A stretch of DNA of 64,000 nucleotides, taken from the NCBI GenBank assembly GCA_019113245.1, contig DXHU01000019.1:22683-86682 (forward strand). The letters are read 5' to 3'. The notes below the pieces were generated by a model. The model did no database searches. It had not been told where the DNA came from and saw only the letters and a program-made list of their open reading frames with translations. Shown in pieces: positions 33,916 through 42,595 of the stretch. Each line of letters starts with the position of its first letter. Within the stretch, counting starts at the first letter, position 1. A program made the translations under genes and the position numbers. The DNA is from Candidatus Ornithospirochaeta avicola (GTDB taxonomy: Bacteria > Spirochaetota > Spirochaetia > Sphaerochaetales > Sphaerochaetaceae).

Positions 33916-35694
33916 ATGACGGCCAGGGATTATGCCAGAGCGATGCCGGATAACCCCGGCTGCTACCTGATGAAGGACAAGGATGACAAGGTCATCTATG
34001 TCGGAAAAGCAAGGAACCTGAAAAAAAGAGTCAATCAGTATTTTCTTCCCAACCGGGACATGAAGACGACTGCCCTGGTTGAGAAGATTGACCATATTGA
34101 CTACATAATAACTGGAAACGAGTATGAGGCACTTGTCCTTGAGAACAATCTCATAAAGAAATACAGTCCTCATTACAACATCCTTTTAAAGGATGGCAAG
34201 AGCTATCCTCTCATCAGAATAACCAATGAAAAATATCCTCAGATTTTCAAGACCAGAAGGATAATAAAGGACGGAAGTCGCTATTTTGGGCCATATCCCA
34301 ACGCAAAAGCCCTGAATGAGTACATCGAAATCATAAACAAGGCTTTCCCGCTCAGAAGATGCTCATTTTCTCAGTTTTCTGCCCATAAGGCATGCCTATA
34401 TTATCATATGGGACAGTGCTCAGCGCCATGTGAGGAGAAGATAAACGAGAAGGAATATTCCAAATACATAAAGGCCGTTGAGAGCTTTTTATCCGGTGAT
34501 GACAATTCGATGATCAGCCAGATTGAGAGTGAGATGAAAAAAGCTGCCTCTTCTCTCGATTTTGAGACTGCCGCAAAGAAGAGGGATATTCTTGAAGTTT
34601 TAAAGAGCATGCAGGTCAATCAGATGGTCGAGAGCGTGGATGATACGGAAAGCAGGGATTATGTTGCCATCCAGATGAGAAGTTATCTGTGCACAGTATC
34701 AATCATGCAGTTCCGTTCTGGAATTTTGATTGGCAAGGCCCTTTACCGCTCAGAAAGCCTTGGAGATGAGACAGAGACACTCTTTTCATTTTTAATGCAG
34801 TATTATGGTGATGGAGAGAATCTCCCGCATGAAATCTATGTTTCACATGAAATCGATGCCCCTCTTTTATGCAAATATTTTGAGAGCCAGTTCAAGAAGA
34901 AGATAAACATCACTCTTGCCCGGGAAGGAAAGCATTACAGAATACTGCGCCTTGCAGATGAGAATGCGAGCAGGGATATCGAAAAAAGGCTCAAGGAGAC
35001 TGACAATACAGCACAGATGGAAAGGCTGATGGAAGTTCTTTCCCTTCCTCGTCTTCCGCGCCATATAGAAGGTTTTGACATAGCGCAGCTTAACGGCAAA
35101 TATACAGTAAGCTCTCTTATAGTGTTCATTGACGGCAAACCGAGCGTGAAGGACTACAGGCATTTCTCAATCAGGAGCCTGGATGGGAAGATTGATGATT
35201 TTGAATCCATGAGAGAAGCCACTACAAGACGTTATCAGAGGCTGATCAATGAGAAGGCAGAACTGCCGGATCTTGTCATGATAGATGGAGGAAAAGGGCA
35301 GGTGAATGCTGTTTATGAGGTTTTCTGTTCTCTGGGAATTGAGAAGAAGGTCGCCCTCATAGGTCTTGCAAAGGAAAAGGAGACTCTTGTTCCTCCCCTG
35401 GGCGGAGAAAACATAGTCCTTGCTCATTCAGATGAGGGCCTGAGGCTTTTGATTTCTGTACGCGATGAATGCCACCGTTTTGCCACATCATTCAATCAGA
35501 GGATGAGGAGCCGCGAGGCATCTTTTTCTCTTCTCAAGTCAATTGAAGGCATGGGAGAAAAGAGGAGCCAGAAGATTATGAAGACATTCGGGTCTGTCGA
35601 GGCAATATTATCACTCTCTGCAAAGGAACTTGCAAAGAAAGGTGGAATACCACTTCCCGTTGCTGAAAGGATTCTTCATAAACTCAATTTCTGA
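33916..35694 (+). CDS. uvrC: Excinuclease ABC subunit C
   Basis: Dual-incision nuclease of nucleotide excision repair; 592 aa. N-terminal GIY-YIG domain (NPGCYLMKDKDDKVIYVGKA), Cys-rich linker (CLYYHMGQCSAPC), UVR domain (about 195-230), RNase H-like domain with DLVMIDGGKGQVNA and C-terminal helix-hairpin-helix pair (SIEGMGEKRSQKIMKTFGS). Only 3 bases separate it from thyX. Its end overlaps convergent holA by 19 bases. Confidence 0.97.
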   Translation: MTARDYARAMPDNPGCYLMKDKDDKVIYVGKARNLKKRVNQYFLPNRDMKTTALVEKIDHIDYIITGNEYEALVLENNLIKKYSPHYNILLKDGKSYPLIRITNEKYPQIFKTRRIIKDGSRYFGPYPNAKALNEYIEIINKAFPLRRCSFSQFSAHKACLYYHMGQCSAPCEEKINEKEYSKYIKAVESFLSGDDNSMISQIESEMKKAASSLDFETAAKKRDILEVLKSMQVNQMVESVDDTESRDYVAIQMRSYLCTVSIMQFRSGILIGKALYRSESLGDETETLFSFLMQYYGDGENLPHEIYVSHEIDAPLLCKYFESQFKKKINITLAREGKHYRILRLADENASRDIEKRLKETDNTAQMERLMEVLSLPRLPRHIEGFDIAQLNGKYTVSSLIVFIDGKPSVKDYRHFSIRSLDGKIDDFESMREATTRRYQRLINEKAELPDLVMIDGGKGQVNAVYEVFCSLGIEKKVALIGLAKEKETLVPPLGGENIVLAHSDEGLRLLISVRDECHRFATSFNQRMRSREASFSLLKSIEGMGEKRSQKIMKTFGSVEAILSLSAKELAKKGGIPLPVAERILHKLNF

Positions 35695-36713
35695 TAGAAC
35701 TCCAGTTCTTCAGTTCTGCCTGAGTTTACAATTGTGTTGTAAATTATCCTCTCAAATGCGCTCTTGCTGTCAGGTGAGCTTTTCAATTCTGCATCTGATG
35801 AAATCAGATAGTTTATTATGCTCTTTATCTCATCTGCCGTGTAATTCTGGCATGCCTTTGAAACAGCATTCCTTCTTCTGTAATTTGAAATTCCGCGCTG
35901 GGATGCAAATGATGATGTGCTTATTATCTCGACATCGTTTTTCAATATGCTGTCAAGGCTTTCTTTCTTTGTCCTGCTTATCTCAAGTGCGTTCTCAGCT
36001 GCCTTGAACTCATTTGTCACAACACTCAAGGCGGCAACTAGACGCATGCTGTCTTCAAGCGCGATTGATGAAAGGGATAAAAGCGCGTTCTCAAGATCCT
36101 TTTCTGCAATGCGTGCAAAAAGAGTGTAACCGTTTTCTCCTTTCTGCCTTCTTAAAACGGCACTTACATCATCGCTGGAGATGCTGTTCTTTCCCTTCTG
36201 GCGGTAATACAGTGCAATAAGCGAGATTGCAGAGCGCATTTCGGCCTTGTTGTTGTCTACAGAAAAGAGAAGCTCATCAATTCCATCATCTAAGATGGAA
36301 ACCTCGTATTTTGCAAATTCCTGCTTCACCCAGCGGATCTTGTTGCTGTCAAACTCCTCAAAGAATATCTTGCTCTCGATTTCCTTATTCTTGAAAGGGG
36401 AGAATGTGTCAGAGGAAAGAAGGAGAAGGAGTACATCCTCACTTCCGGTTTTAATGAAGGTGGATACAATCCTTTCTATCTGTGCGCTCTTCTTCATCTC
36501 TTCCAGATGTTTGACTGTCACGAATTTTGATGAAGAAAAAAGACCTGCCTGGTTTATCTCCTCATCAAGAGAGGCTTCTATATCCTCTGTCGCATAAAGA
36601 TTCACCGTCTCTGCATCCGGGTGCGCTGAAAAGAATTCACTCTTTATTTTCCTGATCTCATCGTCCTTGTTTCCTTCCTCGGGACCAAGGAGCATAATAA
36701 CTTTTCCGCTCAA
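35676..36713 (-). CDS. holA: DNA polymerase III delta subunit
   Basis: Clamp-loader subunit (345 aa) that opens the sliding clamp. Divergent but recognisable: N-terminal KVIMLLGPEEGNKDDEIRKI, the region EASLDEEINQAGLFSSSKFV typical of HolA (corresponding to the 'LFS..R.V.V' element), and helical C-terminal domains with ENALLSLSSIALE. Last gene of the hprK-ptsH-lexA-like-holA operon (ATGA overlap upstream). Confidence 0.85.
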   Translation of the reverse strand: MSGKVIMLLGPEEGNKDDEIRKIKSEFFSAHPDAETVNLYATEDIEASLDEEINQAGLFSSSKFVTVKHLEEMKKSAQIERIVSTFIKTGSEDVLLLLLSSDTFSPFKNKEIESKIFFEEFDSNKIRWVKQEFAKYEVSILDDGIDELLFSVDNNKAEMRSAISLIALYYRQKGKNSISSDDVSAVLRRQKGENGYTLFARIAEKDLENALLSLSSIALEDSMRLVAALSVVTNEFKAAENALEISRTKKESLDSILKNDVEIISTSSFASQRGISNYRRRNAVSKACQNYTADEIKSIINYLISSDAELKSSPDSKSAFERIIYNTIVNSGRTEELEFYQKLSL

Positions 36714-37261
36714 AGCACTTTCCTCACAATCAAAAGAAGTCTTCCCTTTATTTCTACACTATATGAGGCGATTTTTCCAATGCTGTCGTTTTCCGGAATC
36801 AGATCCACAGATCCTTCCGGACGGCGATAAAAGCGCCTTATATAAAGCTCATCAGAAAGCTTTGCCAGTACAATGTCCCCGTTTTTCAGCTCTGATAAAT
36901 CTGAACCAAAGATTGCTGTGTCTCCTCGCTTTATTCCGCCTCCGGACATGTCATCGGAAAAAACCTTTATTGCAAAGGAGGATGCAGGGATAGATGGAAC
37001 ATAGATGAATTCATTGCTGTCATAAAACGGCACCCTGATGCAGAACAGCCCATTCCTTTCATCCTTGCTCAGGCGGTAGGCCCTTCCATCTTTTTCAAGA
37101 AAGCCTTTTTCAATAAGGCTCTTCATGCTCTGATACACGCTTGACTTTGAGCGGGAGAGGAGATGTGAGAGTTTTTCAAGGTGAGGATAGCAGCCTTCTT
37201 CTGCAAGGTATTCCTTTATGGCGGATAAAAGAGCTTCCTGTTTTTTTGTTATCTTAATCAC
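36710..37261 (-). CDS. LexA-like repressor without the catalytic dyad
   Basis: A 183-aa protein with LexA architecture: winged helix at residues about 1-65 (KKQEALLSAIKEYLAEEGCY, SKSSVYQSMKSLIEKGFLE) and an S24-type C-terminal beta domain. In the usual GDSM position it has SDDM (Ser to Asp), and in the usual VKRF position it has IRRF (Lys to Arg). No Ala-Gly cleavage bond is evident in the hinge. It therefore probably binds DNA but cannot self-cleave on SOS induction. Coupled to ptsH and holA by ATGA overlaps. Confidence 0.82.
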   Translation of the reverse strand: MIKITKKQEALLSAIKEYLAEEGCYPHLEKLSHLLSRSKSSVYQSMKSLIEKGFLEKDGRAYRLSKDERNGLFCIRVPFYDSNEFIYVPSIPASSFAIKVFSDDMSGGGIKRGDTAIFGSDLSELKNGDIVLAKLSDELYIRRFYRRPEGSVDLIPENDSIGKIASYSVEIKGRLLLIVRKVL

Positions 37262-37521
37262 TTTTCGAATTTGGAGGAAAAGAGAGCGCAGATAGCATCA
37301 GCTGCCTCACTTTCATCCTCTCCCTCCGTTATGAGAGTGAGTCTGGTCTTATATGTTGCACCAAGCGTTATTATTCCCATGATGCTCTTGGCGTTTATCT
37401 TCATGTCCTCTTTTTCAATCATGACAGAGCATTTGAATGTGCTTGCTGTCTGTGCAATTAGGGATGCCGGGCGTGCATGTATTCCCGCTCTTGTTGGAAC
37501 AATCAACTCTCGTTTTATCAT
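37258..37521 (-). CDS. ptsH: Phosphocarrier protein HPr
   Basis: An 87-aa HPr. Active-site His in TRAGIHARPAS (about residue 15) and the regulatory serine region INAKSIMGIITL (about residue 46) are both present, so it can be phosphorylated by enzyme I and by HprK. Directly follows hprK (ATGA overlap). No PTS permease is in the window, which may mean a purely regulatory role. Confidence 0.96.
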   Translation of the reverse strand: MIKRELIVPTRAGIHARPASLIAQTASTFKCSVMIEKEDMKINAKSIMGIITLGATYKTRLTLITEGEDESEAADAICALFSSKFEK

Positions 37522-38495
37522 TTTTTATCCGTATTGTAATAAAGTTTTCTCGCAGCCTGGCTCTCAAGCCATTTCAGAACGGACTGATCGAATTCCTTTG
37601 AAGAATAATAGCCGAGCTTCTTCAGTCTCTCGTTTCTTGCTGCAGTCTCAATCAGAGAAGGAATATTCCTTCCTGGGGAAACAGGGAATACTACCTGGGG
37701 AATGGTTATTCCCATTATCGTGCATGTATCCTGATCTCCAAGTCGGTCATAGTTCTTCTTCTCATCCCATTTTTCAAGTCTCACTGAAAGCTGTACCTGT
37801 TTTTTCTCCCTGATTGCACCGACTCCGAACAGCGTCTGGAGATTGATTATTCCTATTCCTCTTATCTCCATGTGGTGTGCAAGCATCGGATTTTCTCCGC
37901 TTCCGATAAGATAGTTGTCAGAAAGCTTCCTTATTTTCACTGTGTCGTCGCTTATAAGGCGGTGTCCGCGCTCTATGAGCTCAAGTGCGGTCTCGCTTTT
38001 GCCAATTCCGCTGTCTCCTGTGATGAGTATCCCGATGCCATACACTTCAACAAGAACTCCGTGAATGGTCTGGCTCTGTGCAAACACTTCATCAAGCAGA
38101 GCATAGGCCCTGCGCGAGAATGTCGCGCTTTCAAGCGGGGTAGTAAGCACTGCAGTTGCATTCTTCTCGGCAAGATCTACAAACTGCTCAGACGGCTTTG
38201 CTCCTCCGATGAATATGAGGCACGGGATATTGTATGAGAAAAGCTTATGGATGTTCTCCCATTCATTTTTTTCCTCAAGCAGCTGCAGATAGCTCTGCTC
38301 TCCGCGTCCGAAAAGCTGTATGCTGTCTGATGAGAAATCGACAAAGTATCCCGCGAGGGCAAGGCCCGGGCGGCTTATCTTCTCTGTGGGTATTTCACGG
38401 CTCAGTCCGCTGCGCCCTGCTATGCATTTAAGCTGCAGGTGATTATGTTCCTTCAAATCCAGATCTAGTAAATCTAGGACAGTGAATCTTTTCAT
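37518..38495 (-). CDS. hprK: HPr kinase/phosphorylase
   Basis: Bifunctional kinase/phosphorylase of Ser46 of HPr; 325 aa. P-loop GDSGIGKSETALELI, LISDDTVKI, the HprK signature HHMEIRGIGIINLQTLFGVG and C-terminal EKWDEKKNYDRLG. The start is ATG 38495: it aligns with family N-termini (KRFTVLDLL) and has an extended -10 box 7 bases upstream. First gene of a four-gene operon. Confidence 0.96.
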   Translation of the reverse strand: MKRFTVLDLLDLDLKEHNHLQLKCIAGRSGLSREIPTEKISRPGLALAGYFVDFSSDSIQLFGRGEQSYLQLLEEKNEWENIHKLFSYNIPCLIFIGGAKPSEQFVDLAEKNATAVLTTPLESATFSRRAYALLDEVFAQSQTIHGVLVEVYGIGILITGDSGIGKSETALELIERGHRLISDDTVKIRKLSDNYLIGSGENPMLAHHMEIRGIGIINLQTLFGVGAIREKKQVQLSVRLEKWDEKKNYDRLGDQDTCTIMGITIPQVVFPVSPGRNIPSLIETAARNERLKKLGYYSSKEFDQSVLKWLESQAARKLYYNTDKK

Positions 38496-38502
38496 AAAGA
38501 GA

Positions 38503-38511
38503 ATTATAGCA
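38503..38511 (-). promoter_or_regulatory. Extended -10 promoter of hprK operon, leaderless architecture
   Basis: TGC followed directly by TATAAT (38508-38503), then 7 bases to ATG 38495. No good -35 and no Shine-Dalgarno. Confidence 0.55.
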
Positions 38512-38533
38512 TAAGTGAAAAATTTTTGTGCAC

Positions 38534-38562
38534 TTGAGAAAAATGAGAGGCTCATATATCAT
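38534..38562 (+). promoter_or_regulatory. Promoter of asparaginase-like gene
   Basis: TTGAGA (38534-38539), 17-bp spacer, TATCAT (38557-38562). AGGTGGG before ATG 38579 serves as ribosome binding site. Confidence 0.6.
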
Positions 38563-38578
38563 CAGGTGGGAAAACAGT

Positions 38579-39073
38579 ATGGCAGATCTGAGAATAATTA
38601 CAACTGGCGGAACATTTGACAAGCTTTATGATGCTATAAAGGGAGATCTCACCTTCAGAGAAAGCCAGCTCCCCAGAATCCTTATAAACTCCAGGCTCGG
38701 CATTGAGTGCCGTCTTGAAGGTCCTCTTGCAAAGGACAGCCTCTATATGAGCGATGAGGACAGAAAGAATATATTGAGATATGTTGAGGCAAGCGTGGAA
38801 AAGCGCATTGTGGTCATCCATGGCACTGACACGATGTGCGAGACAGCAAAAGTTGTCGCCGCAGGGGATATCAAGGACAAGACTGTAGTATTCACAGGTG
38901 CCATGATTCCTTATTCGCTTGAGAACAGCGATGCGGAGTTCAATCTGGGCTTTGCAGTCTCTTCTGCTCTTCTTTTGAAGAGTGGAGTGTACATTGCCAT
39001 GAACGGACGCATCTTTGATTATGACAATGTCAGGAAGAATAGGGAAAAGGGGATTTTCGAAGAGATAATGTGA
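38579..39073 (+). CDS. Single-domain asparaginase-like protein
   Basis: A 164-aa protein covering only the N-terminal domain of type I/II L-asparaginases (full length about 330 aa). Catalytic-like threonine in ITTGGTFDK, the second motif IHGTDTMCETA and the lysine-free FTGAMIPYSLENSDAEFNLG are visible. The C-terminal domain is absent, as in the family of stand-alone asparaginase N-domain proteins, so activity is uncertain. Single-gene unit divergent from hprK. Confidence 0.8.
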   Translation: MADLRIITTGGTFDKLYDAIKGDLTFRESQLPRILINSRLGIECRLEGPLAKDSLYMSDEDRKNILRYVEASVEKRIVVIHGTDTMCETAKVVAAGDIKDKTVVFTGAMIPYSLENSDAEFNLGFAVSSALLLKSGVYIAMNGRIFDYDNVRKNREKGIFEEIM

Positions 39074-39081
39074 AGTAAATA

Positions 39082-39100
39082 CGCCCAGGTATTCTGGGCG
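39082..39100. terminator. Hairpin between asparaginase-like gene and hpf
   Basis: Perfect 7-bp stem CGCCCAG/CTGGGCG with a 5-base loop between two convergent genes; no strong T-run on either side. Confidence 0.5.
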
Positions 39101-39122
39101 CATCAGGATATTATAGAGGTTT

Positions 39123-39419
39123 TCAGATACCCATTGTCTTTTCTTTTTCCTTTTTTGCCGCACTCTGGATTTTATCTGCAATAAGCTCGATTCCTTCATA
39201 AAGCTCATAGCAGTCCTGGCTTACTACCTTTTCTTTCTTCCAGCTGAAGTGCATTATCGCATCAATATGATACCCGATCCCCTTGCTTTCTCTCTTGATG
39301 GCAAGTTCAAGATCCTGAAGATAATCATCTGCAAAGGCAAGCTTCTTCAGTTTTTTGTCGATGAAGGTCTTTGTCTCATCACTTGGAACATAGTTTACGC
39401 CTCTTATAGTCAAATTCAT
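39123..39419 (-). CDS. hpf: Short ribosome hibernation-promoting factor
   Basis: A 98-aa HPF/YfiA-type protein that inactivates ribosomes in stationary phase. Beta-alpha-beta-beta-beta-alpha pattern: MNLTIRGVNYVPSDETKTFI, KKLKKLAFADDYLQDLELAI, YELYEGIELIADKI. Length fits the short form. A strong AAGGAGG precedes the ATG, and TACAAT lies upstream as a -10. It follows the rpoN cluster but has its own promoter. Confidence 0.9.
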   Translation of the reverse strand: MNLTIRGVNYVPSDETKTFIDKKLKKLAFADDYLQDLELAIKRESKGIGYHIDAIMHFSWKKEKVVSQDCYELYEGIELIADKIQSAAKKEKEKTMGI

Positions 39420-39510
39420 AAAGGCCTCCTTTTCTTACTTAAATTGTACCATGAAAAAACTGAAAATAAAGAATTTTAATAATAAAATCAGTGAAAAGGG
39501 AAAGAAGGAC

Positions 39511-39936
39511 TCAATTGTCTTTTTTCACTCTGTTCCTGAAAATAAGGAATTTGCCTGCAAGGTAGTTTATAATCCCCTGAACCAGATTTGAGATGAATTT
39601 CCAGAGCGTGGGATTGAGATGCAGGATGTCCACTGAGACAAACATTATGATTGTGTCTATTATCCCTGTTGAGATACGGCATGAATAGAAGCCGGAAATC
39701 TCCTTTATTATTCCTTTCTTTCCGCTTCCTTTTTTCCTGAATACAATGAACTTGTTCGTAAAGAAGGCAAAAGTTACTGCAAGAAACCATGAGAACATGG
39801 TTGCCGGAACATTCCAAAATCCAAGTATGTCATAAAGAACATAATAGCTGAGCATGTTGACGCATGTTGCCATCGCACCGAATATGCAGTATGTAAAGAA
39901 ATCAAGATAATCCTTAAGCTTTTCTTTAACGCTCAT
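39511..39936 (-). CDS. GtrA-family membrane protein
   Basis: A 141-aa protein with four TM segments (about residues 12-35, 42-62, 80-100, 112-132) and the GtrA-like pattern of two FxxNKFIVFR/GKFLIFRNR repeats. GtrA proteins assist translocation of lipid-linked sugars across the inner membrane. It overlaps rpoN by 11 bases and is the last gene of the lpt-rpoN operon, which fits an envelope role. Confidence 0.85.
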   Translation of the reverse strand: MSVKEKLKDYLDFFTYCIFGAMATCVNMLSYYVLYDILGFWNVPATMFSWFLAVTFAFFTNKFIVFRKKGSGKKGIIKEISGFYSCRISTGIIDTIIMFVSVDILHLNPTLWKFISNLVQGIINYLAGKFLIFRNRVKKDN

Positions 39937-41257
39937 ACGATGTCTCTATATTAAGCTCATTGCGGTATTTTGCAACAGTCCGGCGTGCAATCTTTATCCC
40001 CTTCTCATTAAGGGCATCAGCAATCTTCTGATCTGAGAGTCTTGAATTCTTATTCTCCTCAAGTATTTTCTTTATCTCTTCCTTTATGGCGTTCTTGCTT
40101 ATTGCCGCATCATCATCCTTTGAAAAGCCGGAAGAGGAGGAGAAGAAATATGAGATAGGGAAGAGCCCCCAGTCTGTCTCTATTGCCTTTCCGTTTGCAA
40201 TCCTTGAAACAGTTGAGAGGCTGAGCGAGAGAGCCTCAGCGCATGCAGTCATGGTATCCGGGACAAGGCGGGATGGGCCGCTTTGGAAAAAATCCTTCTG
40301 CTTGTCCAAGAGGTAGAATGCGATTCTCTTTGTGTTTGTTTTCCTTATATTCAGTGCATCAATGAGGTCTTCTGCTTTCTTCTTGTTCTCCTCAAGGAAG
40401 TGCAGTGTCTTCTTGTCCTTCTTGTCTTTTTCAAGATCAGCAAGCATCTTCAGATATTCAGGATTAAGAGATACTTCTGGAAGAGAGTCGTTGTAATCTG
40501 TAACCTCAATTTCTTTTGTTTCTGTGTTTTTTCTTATACGTATTTCTGGAATTACTATATTGTCCCATTTCTGGTTGAATTTCTCTCCGGGATACGGGGT
40601 GAGCGATTTTATTATGTCAATGAGGCTTTTTGCATCATCTTCGTTTATATCAAGAGCTTTCATTATCCTGTCGGTTCTCGAGTTCTTTATCATCTCAAGG
40701 TTGTTTGCAATGAAGATCAGATTATCTTCATCCTCCTTGTTCATTCCAAGAGACTTTATCTGGATTGAAAGGGAGTCGGAGACGCTGTATGCCCCGATTC
40801 CGACAGGATCAAGAGTATGCAGGATTTCAAGTGCATGAATAAGATATTTCCTGTCTTCGGCCTTCACATAATCTGATGCGCTGGAAGGAAAGAAGCCGTT
40901 GTCATCAAGGGCAGAGGCTAGGGCAAGAAGCACTCTCTTTGTATCATCATCTATATCGAGTGCCGCAATCTGCTTCTCTAAATGCTCATAGAGGTTCTCT
41001 CCCTCTGCAATGATTCTTTCCATCCACCACGATTTCTCATCTCCTTCATCATCAGGAATGCTTTTCATCTTCGGCATGTAGAACTCAGCGGCGGATTTTG
41101 AGGATGAGACAGAAATGAAAGGATTTGACTCTTCCTCTTTTTTTATCTCTGCTTCCATATCGAGAATGGGAAGAGATAGAAGCTCCAGTTTCTGTATTGT
41201 TCCTTGCGACAGTTTCAGCTGCTGTTTCAGCTCGGTTTTAAGAATCATGGCACTCAC
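39926..41257 (-). CDS. rpoN: RNA polymerase sigma-54 factor
   Basis: 443 aa. Region I is Gln/Leu-rich (LKQQLKLSQGTIQKLELLSLPILDME), followed by the core-binding domain, and the C-terminus carries the RpoN box ARRTVAKYR. Directs transcription from -24/-12 promoters with enhancer-binding activators; none are encoded in this window. ATG 41257 overlaps the lptB stop (ATGA). Confidence 0.96.
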   Translation of the reverse strand: MSAMILKTELKQQLKLSQGTIQKLELLSLPILDMEAEIKKEEESNPFISVSSSKSAAEFYMPKMKSIPDDEGDEKSWWMERIIAEGENLYEHLEKQIAALDIDDDTKRVLLALASALDDNGFFPSSASDYVKAEDRKYLIHALEILHTLDPVGIGAYSVSDSLSIQIKSLGMNKEDEDNLIFIANNLEMIKNSRTDRIMKALDINEDDAKSLIDIIKSLTPYPGEKFNQKWDNIVIPEIRIRKNTETKEIEVTDYNDSLPEVSLNPEYLKMLADLEKDKKDKKTLHFLEENKKKAEDLIDALNIRKTNTKRIAFYLLDKQKDFFQSGPSRLVPDTMTACAEALSLSLSTVSRIANGKAIETDWGLFPISYFFSSSSGFSKDDDAAISKNAIKEEIKKILEENKNSRLSDQKIADALNEKGIKIARRTVAKYRNELNIETSYER

Positions 41258-41982
41258 AGCAGTCTAAACTCCTCTCCAAAATATATTCTCCGTGCTTCGC
41301 TGTCATTTACAAGCTCATCACGGTTCCCGCTTTTTATTATCCTTCCTTCGCTTATTATGTGGCTTGTTGTCGTGATTTCAAGCGCATCGCGGACATTGTG
41401 GTCTGTCAGCAGCACCCCTATGCCGTCATTCTGCATCTCCCTAATTATTCTCTTTATCTCATACACTGCCTTCGGATCTATTCCTGCAAAGGGTTCATCA
41501 AGAAGCAGAAAACGCGGATGCTGAGCAAGACTTCTGGCTATTTCAGTCCTTCTTCTTTCCCCTCCAGATAAAGTGTAGCCGCGCTGGTGACGCACCTCCT
41601 CAAGCCCGAAGCGGCTTATTAGGCGGTTCATTTCTGCTATCCTCTGGCTTTTCTCGATTCTCTGGTTCTCAAGGACTGCCATTATGTTCTCTTCAACAGT
41701 AAGGCGTCTGAATATGCTGGCTTCCTGTGCAAGATATGCAAGTCCAAGGCGTGAGCGGATATGCATGCTTTTATGAGTCACATCGTCATCGTTTATGAAG
41801 ACTGAGCCTCCATCAGCCTTTATGAATCCGCATATCATGTAGAATGTCGTTGTCTTTCCTGCGCCGTTCGGGCCAAGCAGTCCGACGCACTCCCCGCTCT
41901 GCATCGCAAAGGAAAGGGAGCGAACAACATTCTTCTTGCCATAATATTTATCAAGGTTTTCAACACGGAGAGTATCAGTCAT
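41254..41982 (-). CDS. lptB: LPS export ABC transporter ATP-binding protein LptB
   Basis: 242 aa. Walker A GPNGAGKTT, Q-loop YLAQEASIFRRLT (the LptB-typical form), signature LSGGERRR, Walker B FLLLDEPFAGIDP, switch LLTDHNVRD. Energises extraction of lipopolysaccharide or a related glycolipid from the inner membrane. Sits between lptA and rpoN as in many Gram-negatives. Confidence 0.96.
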   Translation of the reverse strand: MTDTLRVENLDKYYGKKNVVRSLSFAMQSGECVGLLGPNGAGKTTTFYMICGFIKADGGSVFINDDDVTHKSMHIRSRLGLAYLAQEASIFRRLTVEENIMAVLENQRIEKSQRIAEMNRLISRFGLEEVRHQRGYTLSGGERRRTEIARSLAQHPRFLLLDEPFAGIDPKAVYEIKRIIREMQNDGIGVLLTDHNVRDALEITTTSHIISEGRIIKSGNRDELVNDSEARRIYFGEEFRLL

Positions 41983-42595
41983 GGATTAATGCCTCTATAT
42001 TGCTTCTCATCTCGATTCTCTCCTCATCAAGATCCATTGTAATCACCTGAGCCCTGTATTCATCCCCGCGCCAGATTACATCTGCATTTCCGCTTACAAG
42101 CACGGTATTCTCATTTCTGTTGTACACAACACGCTCTGCCCTTATTCTCACAACATCGTCATCGTTTATGATGTTCATATTAACCGACAGCGAGAGAGTG
42201 AGAATACCGTCATCCATAAGATAATCCAGGTGTCCTGCATAGGCAGAGACTTCGTTCATTCTGTCATTTATCTCTAAAAATGATGAGATGAGTATTCTCT
42301 CATTCACCCTGTCATAATAAAGGACGCTTGTCTTTATGTTTATTCCCTCTTCCTCATTGTCAATTATTATATTCCCTTTAGCTTCAACTCTTTCCCATTC
42401 ATTTCCTGAAAGCGTTATCTCCTCTGCCTGAATCCTCACATTTCCAGCATCCACAACAGCATTTTCTGAGAGCGTAATCTGTCTTCTTCCTTCTTTTAAA
42501 GATATTTCAGAGGAAGAGGATGAGAATGAAATCTCATCTGCATAGAGCGTAAGAAATGAAAATATGAGAAAGCAGAGAATTATTGTCCTTTTCAA
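41975..42595 (-). CDS. lptA: LptA-like periplasmic lipid-bridge protein (OstA fold)
   Basis: 206 aa with signal peptide (RTIILCFLIFSFLTLYADE). The mature part has the repeated beta-strand pattern of OstA/LptA proteins (GRRQITLSENAVVDAGNVRI, RAERVVYNRNENTVLVSGNADV), which forms a jelly-roll bridge for LPS between the membranes. Overlaps lptB (8 bases) and lptC (ATGA). Confidence 0.85.
   Translation of the reverse strand: MKRTIILCFLIFSFLTLYADEISFSSSSSEISLKEGRRQITLSENAVVDAGNVRIQAEEITLSGNEWERVEAKGNIIIDNEEEGINIKTSVLYYDRVNERILISSFLEINDRMNEVSAYAGHLDYLMDDGILTLSLSVNMNIINDDDVVRIRAERVVYNRNENTVLVSGNADVIWRGDEYRAQVITMDLDEERIEMRSNIEALIHD

Noticed and set aside
38552..39208. 218-aa open frame antisense to the asparaginase-like gene
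   Set aside because: It covers a recognisable gene and part of hpf and shows no family features.
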